Part shown: one piece after another, positions 1 through 5,368 of the stretch
How the letters are laid out: each line of letters starts with the position of its first letter
Position numbering within the stretch: position 1 is the first letter of the stretch
Assembly (NCBI GenBank): GCA_007119985.1
Contig: SKOQ01000183.1
Location: 1-5,368 of the forward strand
Reading direction: 5' to 3'
Source of the DNA: Marinospirillum sp.
GTDB lineage: Bacteria; Pseudomonadota; Gammaproteobacteria; Pseudomonadales; Halomonadaceae
DNA: 5,368 nt
Notes under the pieces: generated by a model
Seen by the model: the letters and a program-made list of their open reading frames with translations, nothing else
What the model was told of the DNA's origin: nothing
Databases searched by the model: none
Program-made: the position numbers and the translations under genes

Positions 1-596
1 AAGACCTCTCCATCCGGTTGAAGAGCTAGAAAGCTGGGGTTCGGGAGGTGTTTAAGAGCGAAGTAGCCCACCCATATGGGTGCCTCACGAACCGGTTGAA
101 TCTGGGCTGCAAGCTGGGGTGAGGCGGGGCTCAAAAGGGGTAGGGCCTGGGCCGCTGGAGTGGCTAGAATCACGGCCGCGAAAGGACCCAGGGTGCGGCC
201 TTGATCATCAGTGAGCTGCCACAGCCCTTGTGCTGTTTTTTCCAGTGTCTGAATGCGGGTCTGGCAGTGGAGCGCCAGCCCTTCGCTTAAATGGCGGGTC
301 AGTGCACTCATGCGCGGCTGGCCAATGCGTGCAGACCCACCTTCAGCGAGGGGTGCGACCCAATTCAGGTTTTCCCAGCTTTGCAACTGGGCGGCAAAGT
401 CAGGGTGCTGAGCCGTTAAGGCTTGGCAGCCTAGGTCAAAGGTGGTGTCTAAACGACGTCGACTAGATAGGCGCCCACCGGGACCGCGTGCTTTTTCGAA
501 CACCTGAACACTGAAGCCCTGCTCGGTTAGGGTGCGTGCACAGGCCAGGCCGGCAAGGCCGGCACCAATGACTGCAAAGGGATGAAATCCTGCCAT
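1..596 (-). CDS. Renalase-like NAD(P)/FAD-dependent oxidoreductase, N-terminal part (runs off the left edge)
   Basis: The minus-strand frame is open from the ATG at 594-596 to the window edge: 198 codons, against roughly 330 residues for bacterial renalases, so about 60% is present. Seen: an N-terminal Rossmann FAD-binding motif GAGLAG (residues 11-16), an acidic residue after the second strand (FEK, Glu34) expected to hold the adenosine ribose, the flavin-contacting PGGRLSS (39-45), DLGCQALTA (54-62), a GQPRMSALTRHL segment (92-103), and VILATPAAQ (142-150). This order and wording match the COG3380/renalase group. Known for Pseudomonas renalase: it oxidises the off-pathway 2- and 6-dihydro isomers of NAD(P)H back to NAD(P)+ and passes electrons to oxygen; it is cytosolic. 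That the present protein does the same is inferred. The likely ribosome site is a weak AGGA (607-610), ten bases before the ATG. It is divergent from the epimerase gene. The segment between Trp74 and Gly92 looks shorter than in the Pseudomonas enzyme as I recall it. A generic amine oxidase-type flavoprotein is the alternative label. Confidence 0.87.
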   Translation of the reverse strand, partial: MAGFHPFAVIGAGLAGLACARTLTEQGFSVQVFEKARGPGGRLSSRRRLDTTFDLGCQALTAQHPDFAAQLQSWENLNWVAPLAEGGSARIGQPRMSALTRHLSEGLALHCQTRIQTLEKTAQGLWQLTDDQGRTLGPFAAVILATPAAQALPLLSPASPQLAAQIQPVREAPIWVGYFALKHLPNPSFLALQPDGEV

Positions 597-696
597 ACTC
601 AGAGAGTCCTGTAGTAATTAAAATAGCCTTGAGGTCTAGCGAAACCATCGGCGTTCAATTATTGTATAGGTATAGTATAAATTGTTGGAGGCTGTT
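597..696. promoter_or_regulatory. Divergent promoter region between the renalase-like and epimerase genes
   Basis: This 100-base spacer separates the two start codons and is much richer in A+T than the flanking genes, especially at 655-686. On the plus strand TATAGT (671-676) is a -10-like element for the epimerase gene, giving a very short leader. On the minus strand TATACT (674-679) and TACAAT (661-666) are -10-like elements for the renalase-like gene. I found no convincing -35 hexamer at the right distance for any of them, so the exact promoters are uncertain. The plus and minus -10 candidates overlap physically, so the two transcription directions may compete or be co-regulated. This is inference from layout. 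Confidence 0.5.
687..691 (+). promoter_or_regulatory. Ribosome binding site that fixes the epimerase start
   Basis: GGAGG lies five bases before the ATG at 697. A TTG at 682 in the same frame would add five residues (LEAVM in place of M), but the ribosome site would then fall inside the coding sequence. The ATG start also puts the Rossmann motif at the usual distance from the N-terminus (MRVLISGGTGFIG). Confidence 0.85.
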
Positions 697-1581
697 ATGC
701 GAGTATTGATCAGTGGTGGAACCGGATTTATTGGCCAGGCCCTGTGTCCGCTGCTGGCGGCAGCAGGCCATGAAGTCATTATCTGGACGCGTCAGCTTAA
801 GCCGAGACTTCCTGACGGGGCTCAAGGCTTTATTCATCAGCTCAATGAGTTGGAAGCTGGATCTATAGAGGCCGTTATTAACCTGGCTGGGGCAGGCATA
901 GCCGATCAGCGCTGGAGTGAAGCGCGCAAAAAAGAACTGGTTGCTTCAAGAGTAAACACCACGCAGCAGCTGGTCAGTTGGATGGAGCAAAGCCTGCAGC
1001 CGCCTAGGGTGCTCTTGTCGGCTTCGGCGGTCGGCTATTACGGTGAACAGGGTGATCGGGAAATTACTGAATCCAGCGCGCCCACCCCAGGTTTTACCCA
1101 TGACCTTTGCGCGGCTTGGGAAGCAGCGGCTTTGCAGGCAGAAAAACTGGGTGTTCGGGTTTGCCGAGTTCGCACCGGCGTGGTGTTGGACCAAGGCGGG
1201 GGTTCTCTGAAAAAAATGCTACCGGCTTTCAAGCTAGGGCTGGGCGGCCCCCTGGGCCAGGGCAAACACTGGTTCCCTTGGATTCACCGCGAAGATATGG
1301 CACGCATCTATTTATGGCTGCTGGAAAACGACACCCAGCAAGGGGCCTTTAATGCCAGTGCGCCTCAGCCGGTCACTAATGCAGAATTTACTCGAAGCCT
1401 GGGGCGGGCTTTAAAGCGTCCGGCCTTTTTGCCTATGCCAGAGTTCATGCTCAAGCTGATGTTTGGCGAAATGGCGGAGCTGTTGCTGGTCAGTGACCGT
1501 ATGCTGCCAGCCCGCCTGCAGGAGGCGGGGTTTGAGTTCCATTACCCCGAGCTGGATGCAGCCTTGGCTGCAATTTTCTAA
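697..1581 (+). CDS. yfcH: TIGR01777-family NAD(P)-binding epimerase (YfcH-like)
   Basis: A complete 294-residue protein, close to the 297 residues of E. coli YfcH. Seen: a Rossmann nucleotide-binding motif GGTGFIG (residues 7-13); NLAGAGIADQRW (62-73), the family signature; SASAVGYYG (108-116); RTGVVL; the LGLGGPLGQG stretch followed by WIHREDM; and a C-terminal DUF1731-type tail from about residue 245 (FGEMAELLLVSDRMLP, then LQEAGFEF). It belongs to the extended short-chain dehydrogenase/reductase superfamily (human relative SDR39U1) and should bind NAD(P)(H). The substrate is unknown. Some older database entries call this family a cell division inhibitor (SulA); nothing here supports that. 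The classical YxxxK catalytic lysine is not visible after the GYYG tyrosines, as is also true of E. coli YfcH. The start is chosen from the GGAGG at 687-691. The gene is divergent from the renalase-like gene and convergent with rapA, so it is probably transcribed alone. Confidence 0.94.
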   Translation: MRVLISGGTGFIGQALCPLLAAAGHEVIIWTRQLKPRLPDGAQGFIHQLNELEAGSIEAVINLAGAGIADQRWSEARKKELVASRVNTTQQLVSWMEQSLQPPRVLLSASAVGYYGEQGDREITESSAPTPGFTHDLCAAWEAAALQAEKLGVRVCRVRTGVVLDQGGGSLKKMLPAFKLGLGGPLGQGKHWFPWIHREDMARIYLWLLENDTQQGAFNASAPQPVTNAEFTRSLGRALKRPAFLPMPEFMLKLMFGEMAELLLVSDRMLPARLQEAGFEFHYPELDAALAAIF

Positions 1582-1587
1582 GCCACA

Positions 1588-4527
1588 TCAGTGCTCATCA
1601 GGCCCAGCCGTCACGATGACACGTAACGCATCCATACGCAGCCTGGCAGAATTGATCTGCTGATCAAGTTGGCAGCGTAACTGTGTGGGGCGCTGGACCT
1701 CTTGCTCGCGAACGGCTGGGTTATGTTGCGCCAAGGCCGTAATGCGGGCGATTTCAGGGTCCAGATGGTCGCGCATTTGCTGCTGGGCTTTTTCAATCAA
1801 GGAAGGGAGCTGCTCATTGGCCTGGCGCTCGGCTTCATCCAGTAGCTGGCGTAGTTGATCAAGGCGCAGCTTGATAACTTCCCGCGCGAGCCCTTTTTTC
1901 ATCCTGACCAGCTGCTTGGATAACCCTTTAAAGCCCACGCTTGCCGCCATATTCTGGCCTTGAGTATTTAGCAGTAGGCGCAGGCTTTGAGGTGGCAGAT
2001 GGCGTTCCAGGTCAATGGAGTGCTCGGGCAGGTCTAGGCAGAAGAAAACTTCCAGCAGTAGCGTGCCCGCAGGCAGCTTGGGGTTTTTCAGCAGGGCAAC
2101 ACTGGTATTGCCTTTGACCGTGGTGGTCGCGGCTTCCAGGCAGTTGCGCGTGAGCGGATGCTCCCAGGTTAGGAAGTGAAGGTCATCCCTCGCCATGGCC
2201 TTGTCTCTTAAGAAGGTGGCTGAGTTGCCTTCTTCCAAGTCGAAGTGCACATCGGTAAAAATGGCGGTGTCGGTTTCACGACCTGGTTTGAGATACCAGG
2301 TGTGGGCATCCAGGTCTTCGTTGTGCACGCGGTAAACATCCAGAGCGACTTCAAGAAACTCGCGCAGCTTGGCGTCCTGGTCGGCGGCTTCGAGTTGCTC
2401 TACCAGCTCTGCACTGACCTGAGGGCGGTGCGAGGCCAGCTCAAGTAGGCGATGGCGGCCGGCTTCTAGTTCAATTTCAGCTGCATCACGCGCATCCTGA
2501 ATGCGGGGCAGGAGCTGGTCGCTACTCAAGTCACCGTTCAGCAGCTGCACAATAGCTTCCTGATGCTCTTTAAATAAAGTCGCTGCGACGGGGCGCGGGC
2601 AAGTCAGCTGATCCAGACCCTGATCGCAGAAAGCCAGCCAGTCAGCTTGAGGCGTGGCTTCTAAATAAGGCAGGTGTAGCTGCACGCTATGCGTTTGCCC
2701 AATGCGATCCAAACGACCAATGCGCTGCTCAAGCAGATCCGGGTGGGCGGGTAAATCGAATAGAACCAGATGGTGCGCAAACTGGAAGTTACGCCCCTCA
2801 CTGCCAATTTCGGAACAGATTAACAGGGGTGCACCGCCTTCTTCTGCGGGTTCGGCAAACCAGGCCGCCGCTCGGTCGCGATCAAACAAATCCATGTCTT
2901 CGTGGAAAACAGCGGCCAGCATTCCTGTACGGCGGCGTAGGGCTTCGCTGAGTTCTAAAGCTGTTTCGGCATGGGCGCAGATCAGCAAAACCTTCTCACC
3001 CTGCAGAGCTTGCAGCTTTTCTTCTAGCCAGGTGACGCGGGGGTCAAAGGACCACCAGTCACCGGCTTCACAGGCTCCGGCGGCATAGAGGCGTTCTGGG
3101 TAGAGGGCGGCAAAAGGCCAGGGCGTGCCGGTCATGGCTTCCGCCATCAGTTGCCGATGCGGCTGGGCATAGCTGGTATAAAGGTCTAAATAGGCATCGG
3201 GACATTCCAGCCCAACCGGATGAGCTTCACGACCGGGAAAGCCGGGTACGCTGGCGCGGCGGTTGCGGAAGAGCACTCGCCCAGTGCCATAGCGGTCCAG
3301 CAGCTGTTCTATCAGTTGCTGCCGTGCCTGGTCGCGCTGTTCATCGCTGCTTTCTGGGTGCTCAAGGGTAGCGAGCAGAGCTTGGCTGTCGGCACTCATG
3401 CGTGCCAGTAGCCTTTGGCGTGCTTCGCTGTCCAAAGGTTCTAGGCGCTCCAATGCTTGAATGGCTTGCGCGCAGCTGCGATAGGCCTGCTCTTCTTCCT
3501 GGAAGGCTTCAAGGCTGGGATAACGAGCAGGATCAAGCAGGTGAAGTTGCGCATAAAAGCTGGCTTCGCCGGTTTGTTCTGGAGTAGCAGTGAGGAGTAG
3601 CACCCCTGGAATCTGCTCAGTGAGCGTGCGCACTCGCAGGTATTCGGGGCTGGCTTGAGCAGGCGACCAGCTGAGGTGATGGGCCTCATCGACAATGAGT
3701 AGATCCCAGCTTTCCTCTTGGGCTGCGGTGAAGGCGGCATCATCCTGGGTCAGCCAATCCAAGCTGGCCAAAGCCAGTTGTGTACCACTAAAAGCGGCTT
3801 CTTCATCTTGCAAGCGTTGCGCATTCAGCAGGGTAACGGGCAAACCAAAGCGCCTGAGGAGTTCGACCAGCCACTGATGGCAGAGGCTGGCGGGGACTAA
3901 AATCAGGGCGCGTTGGGCGCGCCCCGTGATCAGTTGCTGGTGTAGGATCATGCCGGCTTCAATGGTTTTGCCCAGCCCGACTTCGTCCGCGAGTAGAACA
4001 CGAGGTGCCAAGCGTTGCCCCACTTCATGCGCGATATACAGCTGGTGAGGCACCAGGCCGATTCTGGGGCCTCTGAGTCCGCGCAGTGGGTCTTGGGCTA
4101 AACGGGTTTGTGCCTGGCGTGCCAGGGCTCGCAGGGTGTATTCATTATTGCGATCAATTTGCCCGGTGAGCAGGCGCTCGCGTGGACCCTGGAAGCGAAT
4201 CTCTGAATCAAGTTGGGTTTCGGGCAGCTCTACTGACTCGCCGGTTGGGGTTTGCCCCAAATAGACTTGTAGCCCATCAATCTCTTTGCTGGCTTCAACT
4301 TTCATTTGCCAGCCGTCTTCATGCGTCAGGGTGTCGCCCTGGCTGAAGAGTACGCGGGTCAGGGGCGCAGTGCTGGTCGAGTAGGTGCGGGTTTCACCCT
4401 TGCTGGGAAACAAGAGTGTGATGCTGCGCCGGTCACTTTGCAGGATCGTTCCTAGTCCCAGGTCAATTTCGGCATCACTGATCCAGCGTTGACCGGGATA
4501 AAAAGAAACAGGCTTGGTGACAGACAT
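1588..4527 (-). CDS. rapA: RapA, RNA polymerase-associated SWI2/SNF2 ATPase
   Basis: A complete 979-residue protein (E. coli RapA has 968). RapA binds core RNA polymerase and uses ATP hydrolysis and double-stranded DNA translocation to release stalled polymerase and recycle it. In order: two Tudor-like N-terminal domains (about 1-107; GQRWISDAEIDLGLG at 12-26, the diagnostic opening); SNF2 ATPase lobe 1 with motif I DEVGLGKT (181-188), DEAH (280-283) and LTATP (312-316); a RapA spacer; lobe 2 with EIGSEGRN (573-580) and QRIGRLDRIGQ (601-611); then the RapA-type C-terminal region (about 640-979), including ITWEHPL-like LTWEHPL (786-792) and a charged, probably coiled helical tract (about 870-930). 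All helicase motifs are intact and there is no frameshift. The ATG at 4525-4527 is chosen because a GAGG lies seven bases upstream (4535-4538) and the N-terminus then aligns with known RapA. A TTG 42 bases further upstream is less likely. It stands alone: divergent from the phosphoesterase gene and convergent with the epimerase gene. Confidence 0.98.
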   Translation of the reverse strand: MSVTKPVSFYPGQRWISDAEIDLGLGTILQSDRRSITLLFPSKGETRTYSTSTAPLTRVLFSQGDTLTHEDGWQMKVEASKEIDGLQVYLGQTPTGESVELPETQLDSEIRFQGPRERLLTGQIDRNNEYTLRALARQAQTRLAQDPLRGLRGPRIGLVPHQLYIAHEVGQRLAPRVLLADEVGLGKTIEAGMILHQQLITGRAQRALILVPASLCHQWLVELLRRFGLPVTLLNAQRLQDEEAAFSGTQLALASLDWLTQDDAAFTAAQEESWDLLIVDEAHHLSWSPAQASPEYLRVRTLTEQIPGVLLLTATPEQTGEASFYAQLHLLDPARYPSLEAFQEEEQAYRSCAQAIQALERLEPLDSEARQRLLARMSADSQALLATLEHPESSDEQRDQARQQLIEQLLDRYGTGRVLFRNRRASVPGFPGREAHPVGLECPDAYLDLYTSYAQPHRQLMAEAMTGTPWPFAALYPERLYAAGACEAGDWWSFDPRVTWLEEKLQALQGEKVLLICAHAETALELSEALRRRTGMLAAVFHEDMDLFDRDRAAAWFAEPAEEGGAPLLICSEIGSEGRNFQFAHHLVLFDLPAHPDLLEQRIGRLDRIGQTHSVQLHLPYLEATPQADWLAFCDQGLDQLTCPRPVAATLFKEHQEAIVQLLNGDLSSDQLLPRIQDARDAAEIELEAGRHRLLELASHRPQVSAELVEQLEAADQDAKLREFLEVALDVYRVHNEDLDAHTWYLKPGRETDTAIFTDVHFDLEEGNSATFLRDKAMARDDLHFLTWEHPLTRNCLEAATTTVKGNTSVALLKNPKLPAGTLLLEVFFCLDLPEHSIDLERHLPPQSLRLLLNTQGQNMAASVGFKGLSKQLVRMKKGLAREVIKLRLDQLRQLLDEAERQANEQLPSLIEKAQQQMRDHLDPEIARITALAQHNPAVREQEVQRPTQLRCQLDQQINSARLRMDALRVIVTAGPDEH

Positions 4528-4534
4528 CGAAAAA

Positions 4535-4538
4535 CCTC
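4535..4538 (-). promoter_or_regulatory. Ribosome binding site of rapA
   Basis: Read on the minus strand this is GAGG, seven bases before the ATG at 4527. It supports that ATG over the in-frame TTG at 4567-4569, which has no comparable site just upstream and would add 14 residues not expected in RapA. Confidence 0.65.
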
Positions 4539-4581
4539 GGGCGCAAAGTAGAAAGGCAATAGAGCTCAATAAGGGGGCGGT

Positions 4582-4610
4582 ATCTTAGCTGATTGCAGCA
4601 GGTGACCCAA
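4582..4610 (-). promoter_or_regulatory. Candidate sigma70 promoter of rapA
   Basis: On the minus strand TTGGGT (4605-4610) and TAAGAT (4582-4587) are separated by exactly 17 bases, the optimal sigma70 spacing. The matches to consensus are three of six (all of the leading TTG) and four of six, so it would be a modest promoter. It predicts a transcript start near 4575 and a leader of about 50 bases. This is inferred from motif match only. Confidence 0.5.
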
Positions 4611-4636
4611 GCCACAAACAGAAATTCTATTCAGCT

Positions 4637-4645
4637 TGCTATACT
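4637..4645 (+). promoter_or_regulatory. Extended -10 promoter of the phosphoesterase gene
   Basis: TGCTATACT is a TG-n extended -10 element with a five-of-six -10 hexamer (TATACT, 4640-4645). No good -35 hexamer sits 16-18 bases upstream, which is typical of promoters that rely on the extended -10. The predicted start is near 4652, about 23 bases before the start codon. This element and the rapA promoter fire outward from the same 147-base spacer without overlapping. Confidence 0.6.
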
Positions 4646-4663
4646 GAGGCACACAGCGATAAA

Positions 4664-4669
4664 AGGAGG
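4664..4669 (+). promoter_or_regulatory. Strong ribosome binding site of the phosphoesterase gene
   Basis: AGGAGG, a perfect Shine-Dalgarno core, lies five bases before the ATG at 4675 and fixes that start. Confidence 0.85.
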
Positions 4670-4674
4670 CTTGA

Positions 4675-5334
4675 ATGCGCTTAGTTTTGATCAGTGATAC
4701 CCATGGACGCCATACAGAGTTGCAACTGCCGGCTGGGGACTGCCTGATTCACGCCGGTGATTTCAGTTCGGGTCGGAGTTGGCAAGAGCTACAAGACTTT
4801 ATTGACTGGTTTGCCAGCCAGCCGCATCCGCATAAACTTCTGGTCGCCGGTAATCACGATCTACAGTTTGAGCAAGAGCCCTGTGCAGCGCGAGCACGCC
4901 TGCCTTCCAATATCGTTTATTTGCAAGATTCTAGTATGGAGTTGGAGGGTATCCGTATTTATGGAAGCCCCTGGACGCCGCGCTTTTTTGACTATGCTTT
5001 TATGTGCCCGCGTGGGGAGGCCATGGCGGAACGCTGGGCCCGTATTCCTGAGCGTACACAGCTATTGATCACGCATGGGCCGGCTCAGGGCATCGCTGAT
5101 TTAACATCGACCGGCCAGCAGGTGGGGTGTGAAGCTTTGATTGAGCGCTTGCACCAGCTCCCTGATCTGCGGCTGCATGTGTTTGGGCATATTCATGAGG
5201 ACTATGGCATTTATCCGGCAACCTCTACTCGTGGGTGGCAGAGTGCCAATGCCAGCAGTTGTCGTTGGGGTGACCCAGGTTTGAATGAGCCGCTTGTGAT
5301 TGACTGGTCAGATGCACCTTTTCTATGTGGCTGA
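4675..5334 (+). CDS. Calcineurin-like metallophosphoesterase, MPPED1/MPPED2-like group
   Basis: A complete 219-residue cytosolic protein with no signal peptide or membrane segment. The full set of dimetal-site motifs is seen: SDTHG (Asp8, His10), HAGD (Asp29), GNHD (Asn60, His61), THGP (His134) and GHIH (His172, His174). The GHIHEDYG (171-178), the later NASSC (192-196) and the closing NEPLVIDW (204-211) resemble the vertebrate MPPED1/MPPED2 (239FB) branch of class III phosphodiesterases more than CpdA, YfcE or Ser/Thr phosphatases. The short insert GSPWTPRFFDYAF (97-109) is also typical of that group. Family members hydrolyse phosphodiesters such as 2',3'- or 3',5'-cyclic nucleotides in vitro with Mn2+-like metals; the natural substrate of bacterial members is not known to me. 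The gene has its own extended -10 promoter and strong ribosome site, is divergent from rapA, and ends in tandem in-frame stops (TGA then TAG, 5332-5337). A role tied to RapA is not indicated. Confidence 0.92.
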   Translation: MRLVLISDTHGRHTELQLPAGDCLIHAGDFSSGRSWQELQDFIDWFASQPHPHKLLVAGNHDLQFEQEPCAARARLPSNIVYLQDSSMELEGIRIYGSPWTPRFFDYAFMCPRGEAMAERWARIPERTQLLITHGPAQGIADLTSTGQQVGCEALIERLHQLPDLRLHVFGHIHEDYGIYPATSTRGWQSANASSCRWGDPGLNEPLVIDWSDAPFLCG

Positions 5335-5368
5335 TAGCCTGTCGCCCCTTGGCAAATGGCTGGTCACT

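Noticed and set aside
69..82. A perfect 14-base palindrome, CACCCATATGGGTG, as a possible operator or protein-binding site.
   Set aside because: It lies well inside the renalase-like coding sequence, and a 14-base palindrome has a fair chance of arising once in a window this size.
230..466. Open frame on the plus strand opposite the renalase-like gene.
   Set aside because: Its product looks like no protein family and has low-complexity shadow composition; the opposite strand encodes a clear flavoprotein.
1652..1667. TTGATC-TGCT-GATCAA inverted repeat as a terminator for the convergent genes.
   Set aside because: The stem is only six weak base pairs, no T-run follows on either strand, and it encodes conserved-looking RapA C-terminal residues.
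2702..3088. A 128-codon plus-strand open frame within rapA.
   Set aside because: It is rich in Ser, Arg and Ala, shows no motif, and lies wholly antisense to the helicase core of rapA; it is a codon-bias shadow.
3906..3924. A perfect 7-base GC stem (GGGCGCG / CGCGCCC, loop TTGGG) as a hairpin or regulatory RNA.
   Set aside because: It is inside rapA where the protein has consecutive Gly, Arg and Ala codons, has no T-tract, and is explained by GC-rich codon use.
4528..4569. A 14-residue N-terminal extension of RapA from an upstream TTG (4567-4569).
   Set aside because: It has no good ribosome site, known RapA proteins start close to the GQRWISD motif, and the ATG at 4527 has a GAGG at proper spacing.
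5335..5368. A possible downstream gene start (ATG at 5356) or terminator after the phosphoesterase gene.
   Set aside because: Only 34 bases remain, there is no ribosome site before that ATG, and no complete hairpin with a T-tract is visible.

Overview
The window carries four protein-coding genes packed tightly on both strands, with no RNA gene, mobile element, CRISPR array or phage feature that I can see. A full-length RapA (the RNA polymerase-associated SWI2/SNF2 ATPase) with its complete N-terminal and C-terminal parts points to a gammaproteobacterium. A bacterial renalase-like flavoprotein beside a TIGR01777/YfcH-type epimerase also fits that class and recalls Pseudomonas-like chromosomes. 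Genus cannot be decided from this sequence. It reads as ordinary chromosomal housekeeping DNA, not an accessory island.

Layout. (1) Positions 1-596, minus strand: the first 198 codons of a renalase-like FAD/NAD(P)-binding oxidoreductase that runs off the left edge. (2) Positions 597-696: an AT-rich spacer shared by two divergent genes. (3) Positions 697-1581, plus strand: a complete TIGR01777-family epimerase (YfcH-like). (4) Positions 1588-4527, minus strand: rapA, complete, convergent with the epimerase gene and separated from it by six bases. (5) Positions 4528-4674: a second divergent spacer, with a plausible promoter for each direction. (6) Positions 4675-5334, plus strand: a complete small metallophosphoesterase of the MPPED1/MPPED2-like group, ending in two tandem in-frame stop codons. 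The last 34 bases hold nothing I can identify.

How the genes relate. The first two encode nucleotide-cofactor enzymes, one flavin-dependent and one with a Rossmann dinucleotide fold, that share an upstream region. A link in redox or cofactor maintenance is possible but only inferred. rapA recycles RNA polymerase and is functionally separate. The phosphoesterase is probably an independent gene.

I did not find a new multi-gene system. The points most worth a second look are the shortened and altered active-site-side segment of the renalase-like protein, the six-base convergent junction, and the bacterial MPPED-like phosphoesterase of unknown substrate.
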